Counted from the first letter of the stretch, positions 18,341 through 27,946 are shown. The stretch: DNA of 64,000 nucleotides from an uncultured Acidobacteriota bacterium (GCA_951812665.1 CATOST010000045.1:23739-87738); one strand, 5' to 3'. The notes: generated by a model not told the origin, from the letters alone. Numbers and translations are program-made.

Positions 18341-19011
18341 TAAACGAGTTTTCCTTGAAAGACCTCCTTGCGGACGTTGCAAAGATCCGCGAGGGTGGCA
18401 TTGTGGGTTGCGATCAGTGAAGTGAGTCCGTGGGTTCGATGTACTTGATCCAGCAGTTCGTAAATTCGCTCGGAGGTCGCGGGATCCAGATTGCCTGTGG
18501 GTTCGTCGGCCAACAACAGTCTGGGTTCTCCCGCCAAGGCGCGCGCGATGGCGACACGCTGCTGCTCACCGCCCGAGAGTTCCCCCGGCCGGTGCCGCAT
18601 CCGGTCACCCAGCCCCACCTCTTCCAGTAGCGCTTCCGCCCGCTCGGATGCCTCCTGGTGGGAGGCTCCCCGCAGCAACAGGGGAAACATGGCGTTTTCC
18701 TGAGCGTTGAACTCGGGGAGGAGGTAGTGGAACTGAAACACGAAGCCCACGGTCCGGTTCCGGTACGCGGCCAGCTCCCTCCCCTGCAATCCGGTGATCT
18801 CAAGATCCTGGAAGACAATACTCCCTGAATCCGGTCTCTCCATTCCCCCGACCAGATGCAGAAAGGTGCTCTTGCCCGAACCGCTGGCTCCCGTGATCGC
18901 CACCATTTGGCCCGCCCGAACCGTCAGCTTCAAATCCACGAGAATGCGCAGTTGCTCCTGTCCCGAACGATAGGATTTCGAGAGGCCACGGATCTTGAGA
19001 AGATCACTCAT
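18340..19011 (-). CDS. lolD: Lipoprotein-releasing ABC transporter ATP-binding protein LolD
   Basis: LolD powers release of outer-membrane lipoproteins from the inner membrane to LolA. The 223-residue ATPase has Walker A GASGSGKSTFLHLVGG, the ABC signature LSGGEQQRVAIARAL, Walker B LLLADEPTGNLD, and the LolD-type KSYRSGQEQLRIL start. ATG at 19011 matches the family N-terminus and overlaps the lolC stop by eight bases, indicating coupled translation. MacB-type exporters are similar, but the LolC neighbour decides the call. Confidence 0.93.
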   Translation of the reverse strand: MSDLLKIRGLSKSYRSGQEQLRILVDLKLTVRAGQMVAITGASGSGKSTFLHLVGGMERPDSGSIVFQDLEITGLQGRELAAYRNRTVGFVFQFHYLLPEFNAQENAMFPLLLRGASHQEASERAEALLEEVGLGDRMRHRPGELSGGEQQRVAIARALAGEPRLLLADEPTGNLDPATSERIYELLDQVHRTHGLTSLIATHNATLADLCNVRKEVFQGKLV

Positions 19012-20230
19012 GGCGGAGCCCTTCCACCGGATCCAGCCTGGAGGCGGCGCGGGCCGGATACAGGGTGGCGGCAAAACTGATGAGAATCGCCAGCAGCGAA
19101 ACCACCACCAGATCCCACGGATTCAACTGAAAGGGGACATATGGGATCGAATAGACACGAGGTTCCAGCTCGATCGCCTGGTAGGCGTCCAGGTACCAGG
19201 CGGTGACCGCCCCCGAGACGCCGCCCAGGCCGGTGCCGGCCAAACCGATGATGAGGCCTTGGAGCATGAACACCACGGTGACCGTTCGAGGAGTCCCCCC
19301 CATGGCGGTGATGATGGAAATATCCCGGTTCTTGTCCATGACCATGAGGGTCAGGGTGCTGACGATATTCAGGGCAGCGACCAGAACGATGAGTCCGATG
19401 GCGACGAACAGGGCCAGCTTCTCCAGTTCCAGAGCGGAAAACAACGGCCTGTTCAATTCGATCCAGGTGTTGGTGGCGAAATCATCGCCCATCGCCTCTT
19501 GCACTGTCCGAGCTTGGCTTTCGACCTCATAGATGTCTTCGACGCGCATTTCCAACGCCGAGGCCTGGTCCTTCGAAAGACCGAAGAAGGACTGCGCGGC
19601 GGCCAGCGGCACCAGAGCCCAATTGGAGTCGTATTCCCACAATCCGGACTCGAAAATAGCCATGACCCGGAAACTTCCGACCCGAATGCTGCGGCCGAGG
19701 GGTGAGAGCTCGCCCCGTAGCCCGTAAGCCCGAACCGGTTCTCCAACCAGCGCTCCCAGCGCTCCTGCCAGGTCCTTCCCCAGGATGATGGGGAAGGGTC
19801 TGCCGCCGTCATGGAATCCTGCCGTGGTTCCTTCGATGATGGAGACACTCAGATTGGACGGACGGCTCGGGTCTCCGCCGATCCCCTTCAGAATTGCCGC
19901 ACCCTGTCTCGAACCGACCCGCAACATCGTCTGTCCGTAGACCGTCGGCACCACACTCCTGATCCGGGGCATCTCATTCAGGGCGCGCGCGACTTCCTGA
20001 TAACCCGTGATGGTCCGGTCCCGGGCGGGCAGAAGATTGAGATGGGAGGTGGCCCCCAGAATGCGGGCCTTGAACTCCCGTTGCAGACCGTTGTTCAGGG
20101 CCAACGCGATGGTGAGGGCCATCACTCCGGCGGCTACCCCGACCACCGAGATGATGCTGATGACCGATATGACGGCCTGCTTGCGCCGGGCTCGAAGGTA
20201 GCGGAGGGCGACAAACAGCTCGAAACGCAT
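19004..20230 (-). CDS. lolC: Lipoprotein-releasing system membrane protein LolC/E
   Basis: The 408-residue FtsX/MacB-fold permease has one N-terminal membrane helix (VISVISIISVVGVAAGVMAL), a large periplasmic domain (residues 45-270) and three C-terminal helices (LALFVAIGLIVLVAALNIV, VVFMLQGLIIGLAGTGLGG, WDLVVVSLLAILISFAATL). The ALRYLRARRKQ start and ISIITAMGGTPR coupling helix match LolC/LolE. With only one permease gene beside lolD, the transporter is probably a homodimer, as in lineages with a single LolF-type protein. It follows lysS by 68 bases. Confidence 0.92.
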   Translation of the reverse strand: MRFELFVALRYLRARRKQAVISVISIISVVGVAAGVMALTIALALNNGLQREFKARILGATSHLNLLPARDRTITGYQEVARALNEMPRIRSVVPTVYGQTMLRVGSRQGAAILKGIGGDPSRPSNLSVSIIEGTTAGFHDGGRPFPIILGKDLAGALGALVGEPVRAYGLRGELSPLGRSIRVGSFRVMAIFESGLWEYDSNWALVPLAAAQSFFGLSKDQASALEMRVEDIYEVESQARTVQEAMGDDFATNTWIELNRPLFSALELEKLALFVAIGLIVLVAALNIVSTLTLMVMDKNRDISIITAMGGTPRTVTVVFMLQGLIIGLAGTGLGGVSGAVTAWYLDAYQAIELEPRVYSIPYVPFQLNPWDLVVVSLLAILISFAATLYPARAASRLDPVEGLRHE

Positions 20231-20298
20231 TCACGCTCCTTATTTCGTCGCCTCTTCACCGACTCCGAGTGAGGACAACCCGCCCAACGCCCGGCCTC

Positions 20299-21816
20299 TT
20301 ACTCTTCATCCCGCGAGCCTCTTTCCCTTCGCGACGGGCGCAGGTGGGGAAAGAGAATCACTTCCCGGATGGAGGGAGAGTTGGTCAGCAGCATTGCAAG
20401 CCGATCGATGCCGATCCCCTCGCCGGCGACCGGCGGCATTCCGTACTCGAGGGCCCGGATGTAGTCCTCATCCATCTCGTGGGCCTCGTCGTTTCCCCGC
20501 TCCCGGTCGATCAACTGCTCCCGGAATCGTTGCCTCTGCTCTTCCGGATCGTTCAGCTCGCTGTAGGCGTTGGCCAGCTCCAGACCTCCGGCGAACAGCT
20601 CGAAACGCTCCGTGAATCGGGGATCATCGGTTTTCCGCTTGGAGAGAGGGGAAAGCTGCGCCGGGAAATCATAGATGAATGTGGGCTGGATCAAGTGCTT
20701 TTCGGCCACCGTTTCGAACAGCAGTCCCAGCATGCGATCCCAACTCGAACCCGCCGGCACTTCCAGGTTCCGGTCACGAAGCAGAGTCTTCAGCCCGGTG
20801 GAGTCCATCAGGCTCTCGGCCGAGGGGGCCTGTGGCCCGGGCCAGAACTGACGAATCGCATCCACCATGCTGTACCGTTGAAACGAGGAGAAGTCGATGG
20901 TCGCTGATCCGTACTCCACCTCCAACCCTGGGCAGACCTCCCGGACCAGACCCCCCAGCATCTCTTCCGTCAAATCCATCAGATCACCGTAGTCGCTGTA
21001 GGCCTGGTAGAACTCCAACATGGTGAACTCGGGATTGTGACGGGTGGACACGCCCTCGTTCCGAAAATTCCGGTTGATCTCGAACACCCGATCCAACCCG
21101 CCCACCACCAGGCGTTTGAGGTAGAGTTCCGGCGCGATCCTCAGATACAACGGAATTCCCAGCGCTTCGTGATAGGTCTTGAAGGGCCGGGCCGTCGCGC
21201 CTCCCGCCAGGACCTGCATCATGGGGGTTTCCACCTCCAGGAATCCCCTGGCCTCCAGAAAGCGGCGGAGGAACGAGATGATCCGGTTGCGGCGCACGAA
21301 TACGGACCGCACGCGGGAGTTGGCCATCAGGTCCAGATAGCGTTGTCGATAACGTACTTCGACGTCGGCCAGACCGTGCCACTTCTCGGGCAGGGGCCGG
21401 ACCGACTTGGACAACAACCGCACCGAATCGGCGAAGACCGTCAGTTCTCCGGTACGGGTCCGCAGCAACTCCCCCTCCACGCCCAGAAAGTCCCCGATGT
21501 CCAGCAACCGGAACAGATCGTGTTCCTCGGGTCCCACCCGATCCCGGCGGACGTAGATCTGGAGGCGGCCTCCACCCTGGCTCAAGTGGGCGAAGCTGAC
21601 CTTGCCATGGCCCCGAATCGAAACCATGCGGCCCGCGGTTCGAACCTTCCGCCGCGCGGCCTCCAGCTCCGCCGTCTCGAGTTGGGAGAAGCTCTCCAGA
21701 ATCCAGGGAATTTCGTGGGTCAGGTCGTAGTTGGCGGGATAGGGTTCGTAGCCACCGGCCCGTATGCTCCGCAGCTTCTCCATCCGCCGGTCGATCAGTT
21801 CCTTTCCGGCGCTCAT
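20299..21816 (-). CDS. lysS: Lysyl-tRNA synthetase, class II
   Basis: LysRS charges tRNA-Lys in the cytoplasm. The 505-residue product has the N-terminal OB-fold anticodon domain (RTAGRMVSIRGHGKVSFAHL) and the class II catalytic core with motif 1 (RFLEARGFLEVETPMMQ), motif 2 (FRNEGVSTRHNPEFTMLEF) and motif 3 (GEGIGIDRLAMLLTNSPS). It ends with a charged tail after VILFPHLRP. nusB lies 64 bases upstream and lolC downstream on the same strand. Confidence 0.97.
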   Translation of the reverse strand: MSAGKELIDRRMEKLRSIRAGGYEPYPANYDLTHEIPWILESFSQLETAELEAARRKVRTAGRMVSIRGHGKVSFAHLSQGGGRLQIYVRRDRVGPEEHDLFRLLDIGDFLGVEGELLRTRTGELTVFADSVRLLSKSVRPLPEKWHGLADVEVRYRQRYLDLMANSRVRSVFVRRNRIISFLRRFLEARGFLEVETPMMQVLAGGATARPFKTYHEALGIPLYLRIAPELYLKRLVVGGLDRVFEINRNFRNEGVSTRHNPEFTMLEFYQAYSDYGDLMDLTEEMLGGLVREVCPGLEVEYGSATIDFSSFQRYSMVDAIRQFWPGPQAPSAESLMDSTGLKTLLRDRNLEVPAGSSWDRMLGLLFETVAEKHLIQPTFIYDFPAQLSPLSKRKTDDPRFTERFELFAGGLELANAYSELNDPEEQRQRFREQLIDRERGNDEAHEMDEDYIRALEYGMPPVAGEGIGIDRLAMLLTNSPSIREVILFPHLRPSRRERGSRDEE

Positions 21817-21879
21817 CTTCCCGCTCCCCGATCCCGGGTCCTCCCTGCGTCCCCCGCCGCGCGCGTCATTTCTCTCTCC

Positions 21880-22305
21880 TCAACCGGTCTCCCTTTCCGC
21901 ATCCTCCGCATCCAGTTCCTTCCGAATGGCGTCCAGGATACCGTTGACGAAATCCGCCGATCGCTCGGTCCCGTATTTTCGTGCGATCTCGATGGCCTCG
22001 CTGATGACCACCACCTTGGGCGTGTCCAAAAAGAGGAACTCGGTGATCCCCAGGCGCAGCACGTTTCGATCGACCGCCGAAATCCGTCTCAATTTCCAGT
22101 TGTCGCAATGACGTCGGATCAGGGCGTCGATTCTGCTCCTGGCTTGCAGTGACTTCCCGAAGAGGTGACCTGCGAAGGTTCGGGCCTCTTCAGCCGCGGC
22201 ATGTACGCCCCAGAAGGACCGCGCCACTACCGAGCCCGGGTCCCGGGTCACCTCCTGCTGATAGAGCATCTGCAGGGCGAATTCACGAGCCCTCCTTCTA
22301 CTCAT
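21880..22305 (-). CDS. nusB: Transcription antitermination factor NusB
   Basis: NusB binds boxA RNA with S10 and supports rRNA antitermination. The 141-residue all-helical product starts RRRAREFALQMLYQQEV and ends with the diagnostic VVISEAIEIARKYGTERSAD and FVNGILDAIRKELD. It is followed by lysS and preceded by ribH, a common ribH-nusB arrangement. The gap to ribH (22306-22444) holds no recognisable gene. Confidence 0.95.
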   Translation of the reverse strand: MSRRRAREFALQMLYQQEVTRDPGSVVARSFWGVHAAAEEARTFAGHLFGKSLQARSRIDALIRRHCDNWKLRRISAVDRNVLRLGITEFLFLDTPKVVVISEAIEIARKYGTERSADFVNGILDAIRKELDAEDAERETG

Positions 22306-22444
22306 ATCAGTCTACTGAACCAGGGGAGTGGTGCCACCAGCCGGTGGGATTGATCGTCTCGCGCCCGGCAGGAGGCCATTCCCGGTCTGAACCTGGGAGC
22401 CGGAGACCAGGAGGCGCGTCCCTTCTCCGTGTCCACCGGGCGCA

Positions 22445-22918
22445 TCACCCGTCCGCCAGCTTCTGACGAGCCAGGTCAGCCATTTCCACCGCAGCGGACG
22501 CCGCTTCCGCACCCTTGTTGCCATGCTTCAATCCGGCACGATTGATGGCTTGTTCGGTGGTATCCGCCGTGATCAGGCCGTAGGTGATGGGGACGCCCTG
22601 CTCCAGTGCCAACCGCGACAGGGCTCCGGTCACATGCGAAGCCAAGTATTCGTAATGGTCCGTCTCTCCCCGAATCAGGGTCCCGAGGCAGACGACCGCG
22701 TCGCAGATCCCGGCGGAAGCCAGTTGCCGGGCGGCAAAAGGGATTTCGAAGCTCCCAGGCACATGAACGACGGTCACACCCTCATCCGGGACTCCGAGCC
22801 GGTCGAGCAGGTCCAACGCCCCCTTCAGAAGCCGATCGGTGACCAACTCGTTGAAGCGGCTGACTACCACGCCGATCCTGAGATCCGCGCCATCCAAACG
22901 TCCTGTGATTTCCTTCAC
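22445..22918 (-). CDS. ribH: 6,7-dimethyl-8-ribityllumazine synthase
   Basis: RibH makes the riboflavin precursor lumazine from dihydroxybutanone phosphate and the ribitylaminouracil. The 157-residue product has the VVSRFNELVTDRLLKGALD start, VPGSFEIPFAARQL, the substrate loop GTLIRGETDHYEYLAS, and the C-terminal GLKHGNKGAEAASAAVEMA stretch where the family has N-x-G-x-E-A-A. No FMN riboswitch is visible in the 46-base gap upstream, and other rib genes are absent from the window. Confidence 0.96.
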   Translation of the reverse strand: MKEITGRLDGADLRIGVVVSRFNELVTDRLLKGALDLLDRLGVPDEGVTVVHVPGSFEIPFAARQLASAGICDAVVCLGTLIRGETDHYEYLASHVTGALSRLALEQGVPITYGLITADTTEQAINRAGLKHGNKGAEAASAAVEMADLARQKLADG

Positions 22919-22964
22919 GTCCCTGTCTCCCGGATCCCAGTCTACTACGACCGGACTTTCGGCT

Positions 22965-23747
22965 TCACCGGCCCTTGAAACGGGGCTTTCTCTTTTCCAT
23001 GAAGGCCCGGGTGCCTTCCTTCATGTCATCCGTGCCTGAAGCCAGCCCAAAGAGAGCAGTCTCCAGCGCAAGCCCGGCTTGCAATGGCAGATCGTAACCC
23101 CGATTGACGGCCTCGAAGCAGTACCTTACAGCTAAAGGCGCCTGTCCGGCGATCCTTGACGCCATTGCTCGACAGGTGGGCAGAAGCAGGTCCGGTTCCA
23201 CCACGCGGCTCACCAGATCGGCCTGCAAGGCCTCCTGAGCGGTCATGGTCCGTCCGCTGAGCAACAATTCGAGGGCCTTGGAACGCCCCACGATTCGGGC
23301 CAGACGCTGGGTGCCGCCGTACCCGGGAATGATGCCCAGCTTCACTTCAGGCAAGCCGATTCGAGCGTCCGTCGCCGCGATCCGGAGATGACACGCCAGC
23401 GCGAGTTCGCAGCCCCCACCAAGGCAGAATCCCCGAACTGCCGCCAGAACCGGTTTGCAACCGTCTTCGATCCGATTCAGGACGGAATGGCCCCGTCGAG
23501 AGAATGCCTGGGCGGTTTCGGCGTCCAACCGGTGGACCTCAGGGATGTCCGCCCCGGCGGAAAACGCCGTTCCGGCGCCTGCGAGGAGCACCACACGGAC
23601 TTCCTGATTCCGCTCCAGGGACCGGAACGCCGTCTCCAGTTCCCGAATCGTTTCCTGGTTCAACGCGTTCAGGACCTCCGGCCGTTCCAGGGTGAGCTCG
23701 GCGACTCCTCCCGCATCGACTTCCAACCTCAGGTTGCGGAATTCCAT
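22965..23747 (-). CDS. Enoyl-CoA hydratase/isomerase family protein
   Basis: This is a 260-residue crotonase-fold enzyme acting on acyl-CoA. The oxyanion-hole segments are GAGTAFSAGADIPEV (about 56-70) and VRGFCLGGGCELALACHL (about 103-120), followed by IGLPEVKLGIIPGYGGTQRL, where both catalytic-type Glu positions of hydratases (Glu in GCELAL and in LPEVKLG) are present. The exact substrate is open. It sits between pgsA and ribH without functional linkage. Confidence 0.9.
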   Translation of the reverse strand: MEFRNLRLEVDAGGVAELTLERPEVLNALNQETIRELETAFRSLERNQEVRVVLLAGAGTAFSAGADIPEVHRLDAETAQAFSRRGHSVLNRIEDGCKPVLAAVRGFCLGGGCELALACHLRIAATDARIGLPEVKLGIIPGYGGTQRLARIVGRSKALELLLSGRTMTAQEALQADLVSRVVEPDLLLPTCRAMASRIAGQAPLAVRYCFEAVNRGYDLPLQAGLALETALFGLASGTDDMKEGTRAFMEKRKPRFKGR

Positions 23748-23782
23748 GACGAATCTGATTCAACTCCCGATATGCAGGCGAT

Positions 23783-24334
23783 TCATCCCCGATTACAGGC
23801 AAAGATACGCACGCTACGGACCAGATACTGGAAACCGCTGCCCACCGTCAATAGGGCCGTGAGACCGAAGAGACTGCTGTGAAACGGCATTCGCCACGGG
23901 ACCAGGTTGTCCACCAGGACCGCCAAGATGGTCGTGAACTGGGCAAGTGTGGACAACTTTCCCAAGATGGACGGGGGAAACGCCTTGTTGCCGGTGAAGA
24001 CGTAGATCGAGAGGGCGCCAATTCCCAGAAGCAGGTCCCGGGCCACCACCGAAAGGGTCAACCATTGGGGTATTTGGACCTCCAGAGCCGGGTTCTCCAG
24101 AGAGAGCACGACCAGAGCGCCGACCATCAGGAGCTTGTCGGCCAAGGGATCCAGCAACCTTCCCAAGGAGGTCCCCTGGCCGAATTTTCGAGCGATCAGC
24201 CCATCCAACAAATCGGTCGTCCCGGCCAGAAGGAAAACCAACAGGGCGGTTCCGACGGCGCCGGAAACCACCAGAGCCAGAAAAACCGGAACCGAGAGGA
24301 TGCGAAGCAAGGTGAGCTGATTTGCTGAGGTCAT
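23783..24334 (-). CDS. pgsA: CDP-diacylglycerol--glycerol-3-phosphate 3-phosphatidyltransferase
   Basis: PgsA makes phosphatidylglycerol phosphate at the inner membrane. The 183-residue product starts NQLTLLRILSVPVFLALV and contains the complete CDP-alcohol phosphotransferase motif D-G-x2-A-R-x8-G-x3-D-x3-D (DGLIARKFGQGTSLGRLLDP, then LADK), with four or five membrane helices. A related phosphatidylserine synthase is possible, but the start favours PgsA. A copy of the dispersed repeat lies between its start and the ptsI stop. Confidence 0.92.
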   Translation of the reverse strand: MTSANQLTLLRILSVPVFLALVVSGAVGTALLVFLLAGTTDLLDGLIARKFGQGTSLGRLLDPLADKLLMVGALVVLSLENPALEVQIPQWLTLSVVARDLLLGIGALSIYVFTGNKAFPPSILGKLSTLAQFTTILAVLVDNLVPWRMPFHSSLFGLTALLTVGSGFQYLVRSVRIFACNRG

Positions 24335-24366
24335 GGCGATTCACCGCCAAGTGGTTTCACCCCCAC

Positions 24367-24401
24367 TCGAATGCCGCGACGACTTTTGCCACGGGCTGTC
24401 A
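24367..24401 (-). repeat. Dispersed intergenic repeat, short copy 3
   Basis: A 35-base copy in the ptsI-pgsA gap, on the opposite strand from the other copies. It begins within the ptsI stop codon (TGA at 24399-24401) and ends 33 bases before the pgsA start. It matches 18257-18291 at all but three positions, and the three differences leave the GCCCGTG...CGCGGC stem pairable. Nothing like the right half of the element is present here. Confidence 0.6.
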
Positions 24402-26198
24402 ACTCTTCACGAACTGGGGTTCCGATCCCTGACCGACGGTTTCCCACGACGGCATCTCCCGTTTCACGAATCTCTCGACTCCTTGAATCGTAGAGAACTC
24501 CAACAGCTCTTGAATTCGCTCCCTTGCTTCCTCGTAGACCATCTCTCGAATTCGTTTCTTCACCGTCGGAATCGAGAACGGATTCATGGAAAGCCGTTGG
24601 AAACCCATACCGATGAGCAGGTACGCGTAGAGTGGCTGCGCGGCGACCTCGCCACAGACGTAGGCGGGAATCCGGTTCTCGGACGCGACCCGGGCCACCC
24701 GTTCCAGGCTTTTCAGGATGGCCGGATGGAGGGGGTTGAAAAGGGGAGACAGAAGGTCGCTGGATCGGTCCACCGCCAGCGTGAACTGGATCAGATCATT
24801 GCTGCCCACCGACACGAAATCCGCATGCCGGCAGATTCCGTCCAGAACCAGCACGGCCGAAGGGACCTCGATCATGGCGCCTACCTGGATCGGCGATTCC
24901 GGTTCAATGCCCGTTTCTTTGGACACCTCCCGCTCCACTTGCCGAATCAACTGGCGGGCGGTGACCAGTTCGTCCGCACTCGAGATCATGGGGAGCAGAA
25001 TCCGCAGGTTCCCCTCCGTACGGGCACAGACAATGGCTCGCACCTGGTCTCGAAAAAGATGGGGTTGGTCCAGACTCAATCGAATGCCCCGGAGGCCCAA
25101 CACCGGTCCCCCGCCCGCGAGCCGGCTGAAGTAGGGGTGATCTTCCGTTCCCATGTCCAAAGTCCGGATCACGGCCGGTCGCTGCCCGGTCAATCGGGCC
25201 AACCGCCGATAGATGGTCAACTGCTCTTCAAACCGGACGGGACCACTCCTTTCACCCATGTACACGAACTCGGAACGAAAGAGTCCGATCCCCTCCGCAC
25301 CCAGCCCAAAGGCTACGGTGGCTTCGTCTTCCATATCGGTGTTGGCGAGCACTGAGACCACCCTCCCGTCAGCCGTACGGGACGGTCTGGAGTCCCCCTC
25401 CAACTGGGAACTCCGACGTTGCTCCTGCCGCAACAACACCTGGAAACTGTGGCGCTCTCCCGCCGACGGCTGAACCAGAACCACACCTTCGGAGCCGTCG
25501 ACGATCATTTCATCTCCGGTCCGAATGGCTCCTTCGACCTCCCGAACGCCGGATACGGCCGGAATACGGTGCACCCGGGCGATGATGGTGATATGCGAGG
25601 TCCGTCCCCCGCGCATCGAGACCAGTCCCTTGACCTGGCTCAGAGGAAAGCCGGCCAGATCCGAGAGTCCGATTACCGAGCCCACCAGGATCAGGTCCTC
25701 GGATGGTTCTTCCTCCCTGCGGGGCGGGCCGGATTCAACCAGGTTGGCAACGATCCTCCGCGCGACTTCTTCCAGATCCGATCCACGGTCCCGGAAAAAG
25801 GGGTCGGTCAAAGTGCGGAACACGTCCAGCCACTCCTCAGTGGCCTCCCAGACGGCCCGCTCGGGACCGTACAGATGATCCCTGATCTTGGATCGAATCT
25901 GGTTCAGGAATTCCTGATCTTCAAGGATCAGCCGATGAGCATCGATGATGTAGGAGTGTTCCTTGCCCAGTTGTTGTTCGAATCGTTCCTTGATTCGTAC
26001 CAACTGGTCTCGGGACTTGGCCAGGGCTTCCTGCAGCCTCTCCAACTCGCGAGGCGCTTCGGCCGGAGCAAGATGCAGCCGATGGAAGTCCGGCGCATGG
26101 CGCTCGATCCGATACGCTCTTCCAGCCCCGATTCCTGGAGAGAGGGGTGTGCCCACCAATCTCCGGCCGGATTCGTTGGGTTGCAGCTTCTCCACCAT
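24399..26198 (-). CDS. ptsI: Phosphoenolpyruvate--protein phosphotransferase (Enzyme I)
   Basis: Enzyme I passes phosphate from PEP to HPr. The 599-residue product shows the phospho-histidine region GGRTSHITIIARVHRIPAV (about residue 195), the PEP-binding signature FVSVGSNDLIQFTLAVDR, and the catalytic cysteine in YVCGEVAAQPLYA near the C-terminus. It is the last gene of a set hprK, EIIA-Man, HPr, ptsI that contains no sugar permease, so a regulatory phosphorelay is more likely than sugar uptake. Confidence 0.96.
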   Translation of the reverse strand: MVEKLQPNESGRRLVGTPLSPGIGAGRAYRIERHAPDFHRLHLAPAEAPRELERLQEALAKSRDQLVRIKERFEQQLGKEHSYIIDAHRLILEDQEFLNQIRSKIRDHLYGPERAVWEATEEWLDVFRTLTDPFFRDRGSDLEEVARRIVANLVESGPPRREEEPSEDLILVGSVIGLSDLAGFPLSQVKGLVSMRGGRTSHITIIARVHRIPAVSGVREVEGAIRTGDEMIVDGSEGVVLVQPSAGERHSFQVLLRQEQRRSSQLEGDSRPSRTADGRVVSVLANTDMEDEATVAFGLGAEGIGLFRSEFVYMGERSGPVRFEEQLTIYRRLARLTGQRPAVIRTLDMGTEDHPYFSRLAGGGPVLGLRGIRLSLDQPHLFRDQVRAIVCARTEGNLRILLPMISSADELVTARQLIRQVEREVSKETGIEPESPIQVGAMIEVPSAVLVLDGICRHADFVSVGSNDLIQFTLAVDRSSDLLSPLFNPLHPAILKSLERVARVASENRIPAYVCGEVAAQPLYAYLLIGMGFQRLSMNPFSIPTVKKRIREMVYEEARERIQELLEFSTIQGVERFVKREMPSWETVGQGSEPQFVKS

Positions 26199-26269
26199 GT
26201 CCCTCGAAAATACAGCAAAGACCCGGGTCTTCCTATCCTGAGCGAATCGCGTTGATCACCCCTGCGATT

Positions 26270-26545
26270 TCACTTCTCCTCTCCAAAGCGGTTTCTGACC
26301 AGACTCTCTATGGCCTCGGCGGCCTCGATCTCGTCGGACCCGCGCACCGTGAATTCCAGCTCGGTGCCGTAGGAGGCGGCCAACAGGAGAATGCCCAGAA
26401 TGCTCTTGCCGTCGATCTGCTGGGATCCAGCGACCCTTGAGAGCTTGATCTCGCTGTCATAGTGGGATGCCGTCTTCACCAGTTTGGCAGCCGCTCGAGC
26501 GTGCAATCCCAGACGATTCCGGATCTGCACGACCCGCCGGATCAT
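26270..26545 (-). CDS. ptsH: HPr-family phosphocarrier protein
   Basis: The 91-residue HPr has the phospho-acceptor histidine in NRLGLHARAAAKLV (about residue 15) and the regulatory serine motif GKSILGILLLAAS (about 47), the site used by HPr kinase. Both sites are therefore intact, in keeping with hprK next door. Its ATG overlaps the stop of the EIIA gene by four bases (26542-26545). It supplies phosphate from Enzyme I to EIIA. Confidence 0.95.
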   Translation of the reverse strand: MIRRVVQIRNRLGLHARAAAKLVKTASHYDSEIKLSRVAGSQQIDGKSILGILLLAASYGTELEFTVRGSDEIEAAEAIESLVRNRFGEEK

Positions 26546-26961
26546 TCCCCCAGCAACCCGCTGGCCAAAGCGATGTGTTTCTGCCCCTGTTCCAGGACCC
26601 GGCGCGCGAGTTCGCTCACGTCCTCCTTCCCCGTCTGATTGGCCAACTTGATGATCATGGGAAGGTTGACCCCAGTGACTATTTCCACCTCTCCCTTCTT
26701 CAACCAGGCGAGGGTCAGATTGGATGGCGTGCCTCCGAACATGTCCGTCAGAATGATGACTCCGCCGCCACGGTTGAGGCTGCTGATGGCTTCCTCGATC
26801 TCCTCCCGGGACCGATCCACGTCGTCGTGCCAACCGATGGAGACCGGCAGGATGTGGGGAATCTCCCCGACGATCATCTCGGCGGCGGCGACCAGTTCAT
26901 GGCCCAGTCTCCCGTGAGTGACGACCAGTCCTCCGATCTGGGTCCGTTCCGTTTCATTCAT
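26542..26961 (-). CDS. PTS EIIA component, mannose type
   Basis: A 139-residue free-standing EIIA-Man domain with the phospho-histidine in GGLVVTHGRLGHELV (residue about 16) and the family strand-loop GGGVIILTDMFGGTPSN. Mannose-type EIIA without EIIB, IIC or IID has no transport role by itself; in many Gram-negative bacteria such proteins act as regulators. Its start overlaps the end of hprK by eight bases. Confidence 0.92.
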   Translation of the reverse strand: MNETERTQIGGLVVTHGRLGHELVAAAEMIVGEIPHILPVSIGWHDDVDRSREEIEEAISSLNRGGGVIILTDMFGGTPSNLTLAWLKKGEVEIVTGVNLPMIIKLANQTGKEDVSELARRVLEQGQKHIALASGLLGE

Positions 26962-27946
26962 GGTTCCGATCCCCCGCTCGGGGTTGCTCGTCTCGATTCC
27001 AGGGCACTTGAATACGCTTTTCCAGAAGGCGAATCGACTCCAGCGCAGGATTATATCCCTGCATCTTCAATTTCTGGATTCTGACGGCCACCTCCACCAG
27101 GGTCGCCAGGGTCCGTCCAGGCGCCACCGGAATCGTGATCAAGGGAAGATCCACTCCCAGTACGCAATACTTCTCTTCCTCCAGTCCCAAACGGTCCCGA
27201 GTCTCCCGCTCCGGCCATTTTTCCAGCATGATCACCAGATCGACGGTCCGTGCGGGGCTCAGCACGGAGATCCCGAACAGATCCCTGACGTTGATGATGC
27301 CCAAGCCCCTCAGTTCCATGTGGAAGGGCGCATCCGGCGGTCCGGACCCCACCAGGCTGTCGCCCGAATACCTCTTCAATACGACCAGATCGTCGGTGAC
27401 CAGACGGTGACCCCTCAGGATCAGGTCCAGCGCACACTCACTCTTCCCGATTCCCGACTCCCCCACCAGCAGGACCCCAAGTCCCAGCAGCTCCACCAGA
27501 ACCCCATGGATGGTCTGGGTGAGTGCCAGATGCTCCTGAAGATTCGCGGTGACCTCGACTACGGCCTGGGAGCTGAGCGCCGTGGTGGTGAGGACCGGAG
27601 TCGCCGTCTTCTCCGCCGCGGCCAAAAAGTCCGGTGGCGGCGCCAATCCGGTCGTCACCAGGACGCAACAGAGTCCTACCTCGAAGGCGTCGGCAAGAAC
27701 CTTCCGGCGGCGCTCCGGGGACAATTCCTCCATGTAGTAAATCTCGGTGCGGCCGACGAACTGCACTCGTCCCCGGTGCAGATAACGCGTGTATCCTGAA
27801 AGGGCCAAGCCCAACTTCTGAATTCTGGGAGACGTGATGGAGTTGTCCAAGCCGGCCGTGCTGGAGGCCAGTGCCGGGTCCAGAGCCTGATCCATGGACT
27901 CGTAGAACTGTTGAACGGTCACCGAGGGCAGGGATTGATTCTGCAT
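26954..27946 (-). CDS. hprK: HPr kinase/phosphorylase
   Basis: HprK phosphorylates and dephosphorylates the regulatory serine of HPr. The 330-residue product has the N-terminal domain with LGLALSGYTRYLHRGRVQF, the Walker A motif VLLVGESGIGKSECALDLI and the capture region RGHRLVTDDLVVL, followed by MELRGLGIINVRDLFG, the HprK signature. It lies 42 bases downstream of rpoN. hpf and rapZ, often found in this place, are absent. Confidence 0.96.
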   Translation of the reverse strand: MQNQSLPSVTVQQFYESMDQALDPALASSTAGLDNSITSPRIQKLGLALSGYTRYLHRGRVQFVGRTEIYYMEELSPERRRKVLADAFEVGLCCVLVTTGLAPPPDFLAAAEKTATPVLTTTALSSQAVVEVTANLQEHLALTQTIHGVLVELLGLGVLLVGESGIGKSECALDLILRGHRLVTDDLVVLKRYSGDSLVGSGPPDAPFHMELRGLGIINVRDLFGISVLSPARTVDLVIMLEKWPERETRDRLGLEEEKYCVLGVDLPLITIPVAPGRTLATLVEVAVRIQKLKMQGYNPALESIRLLEKRIQVPWNRDEQPRAGDRNHE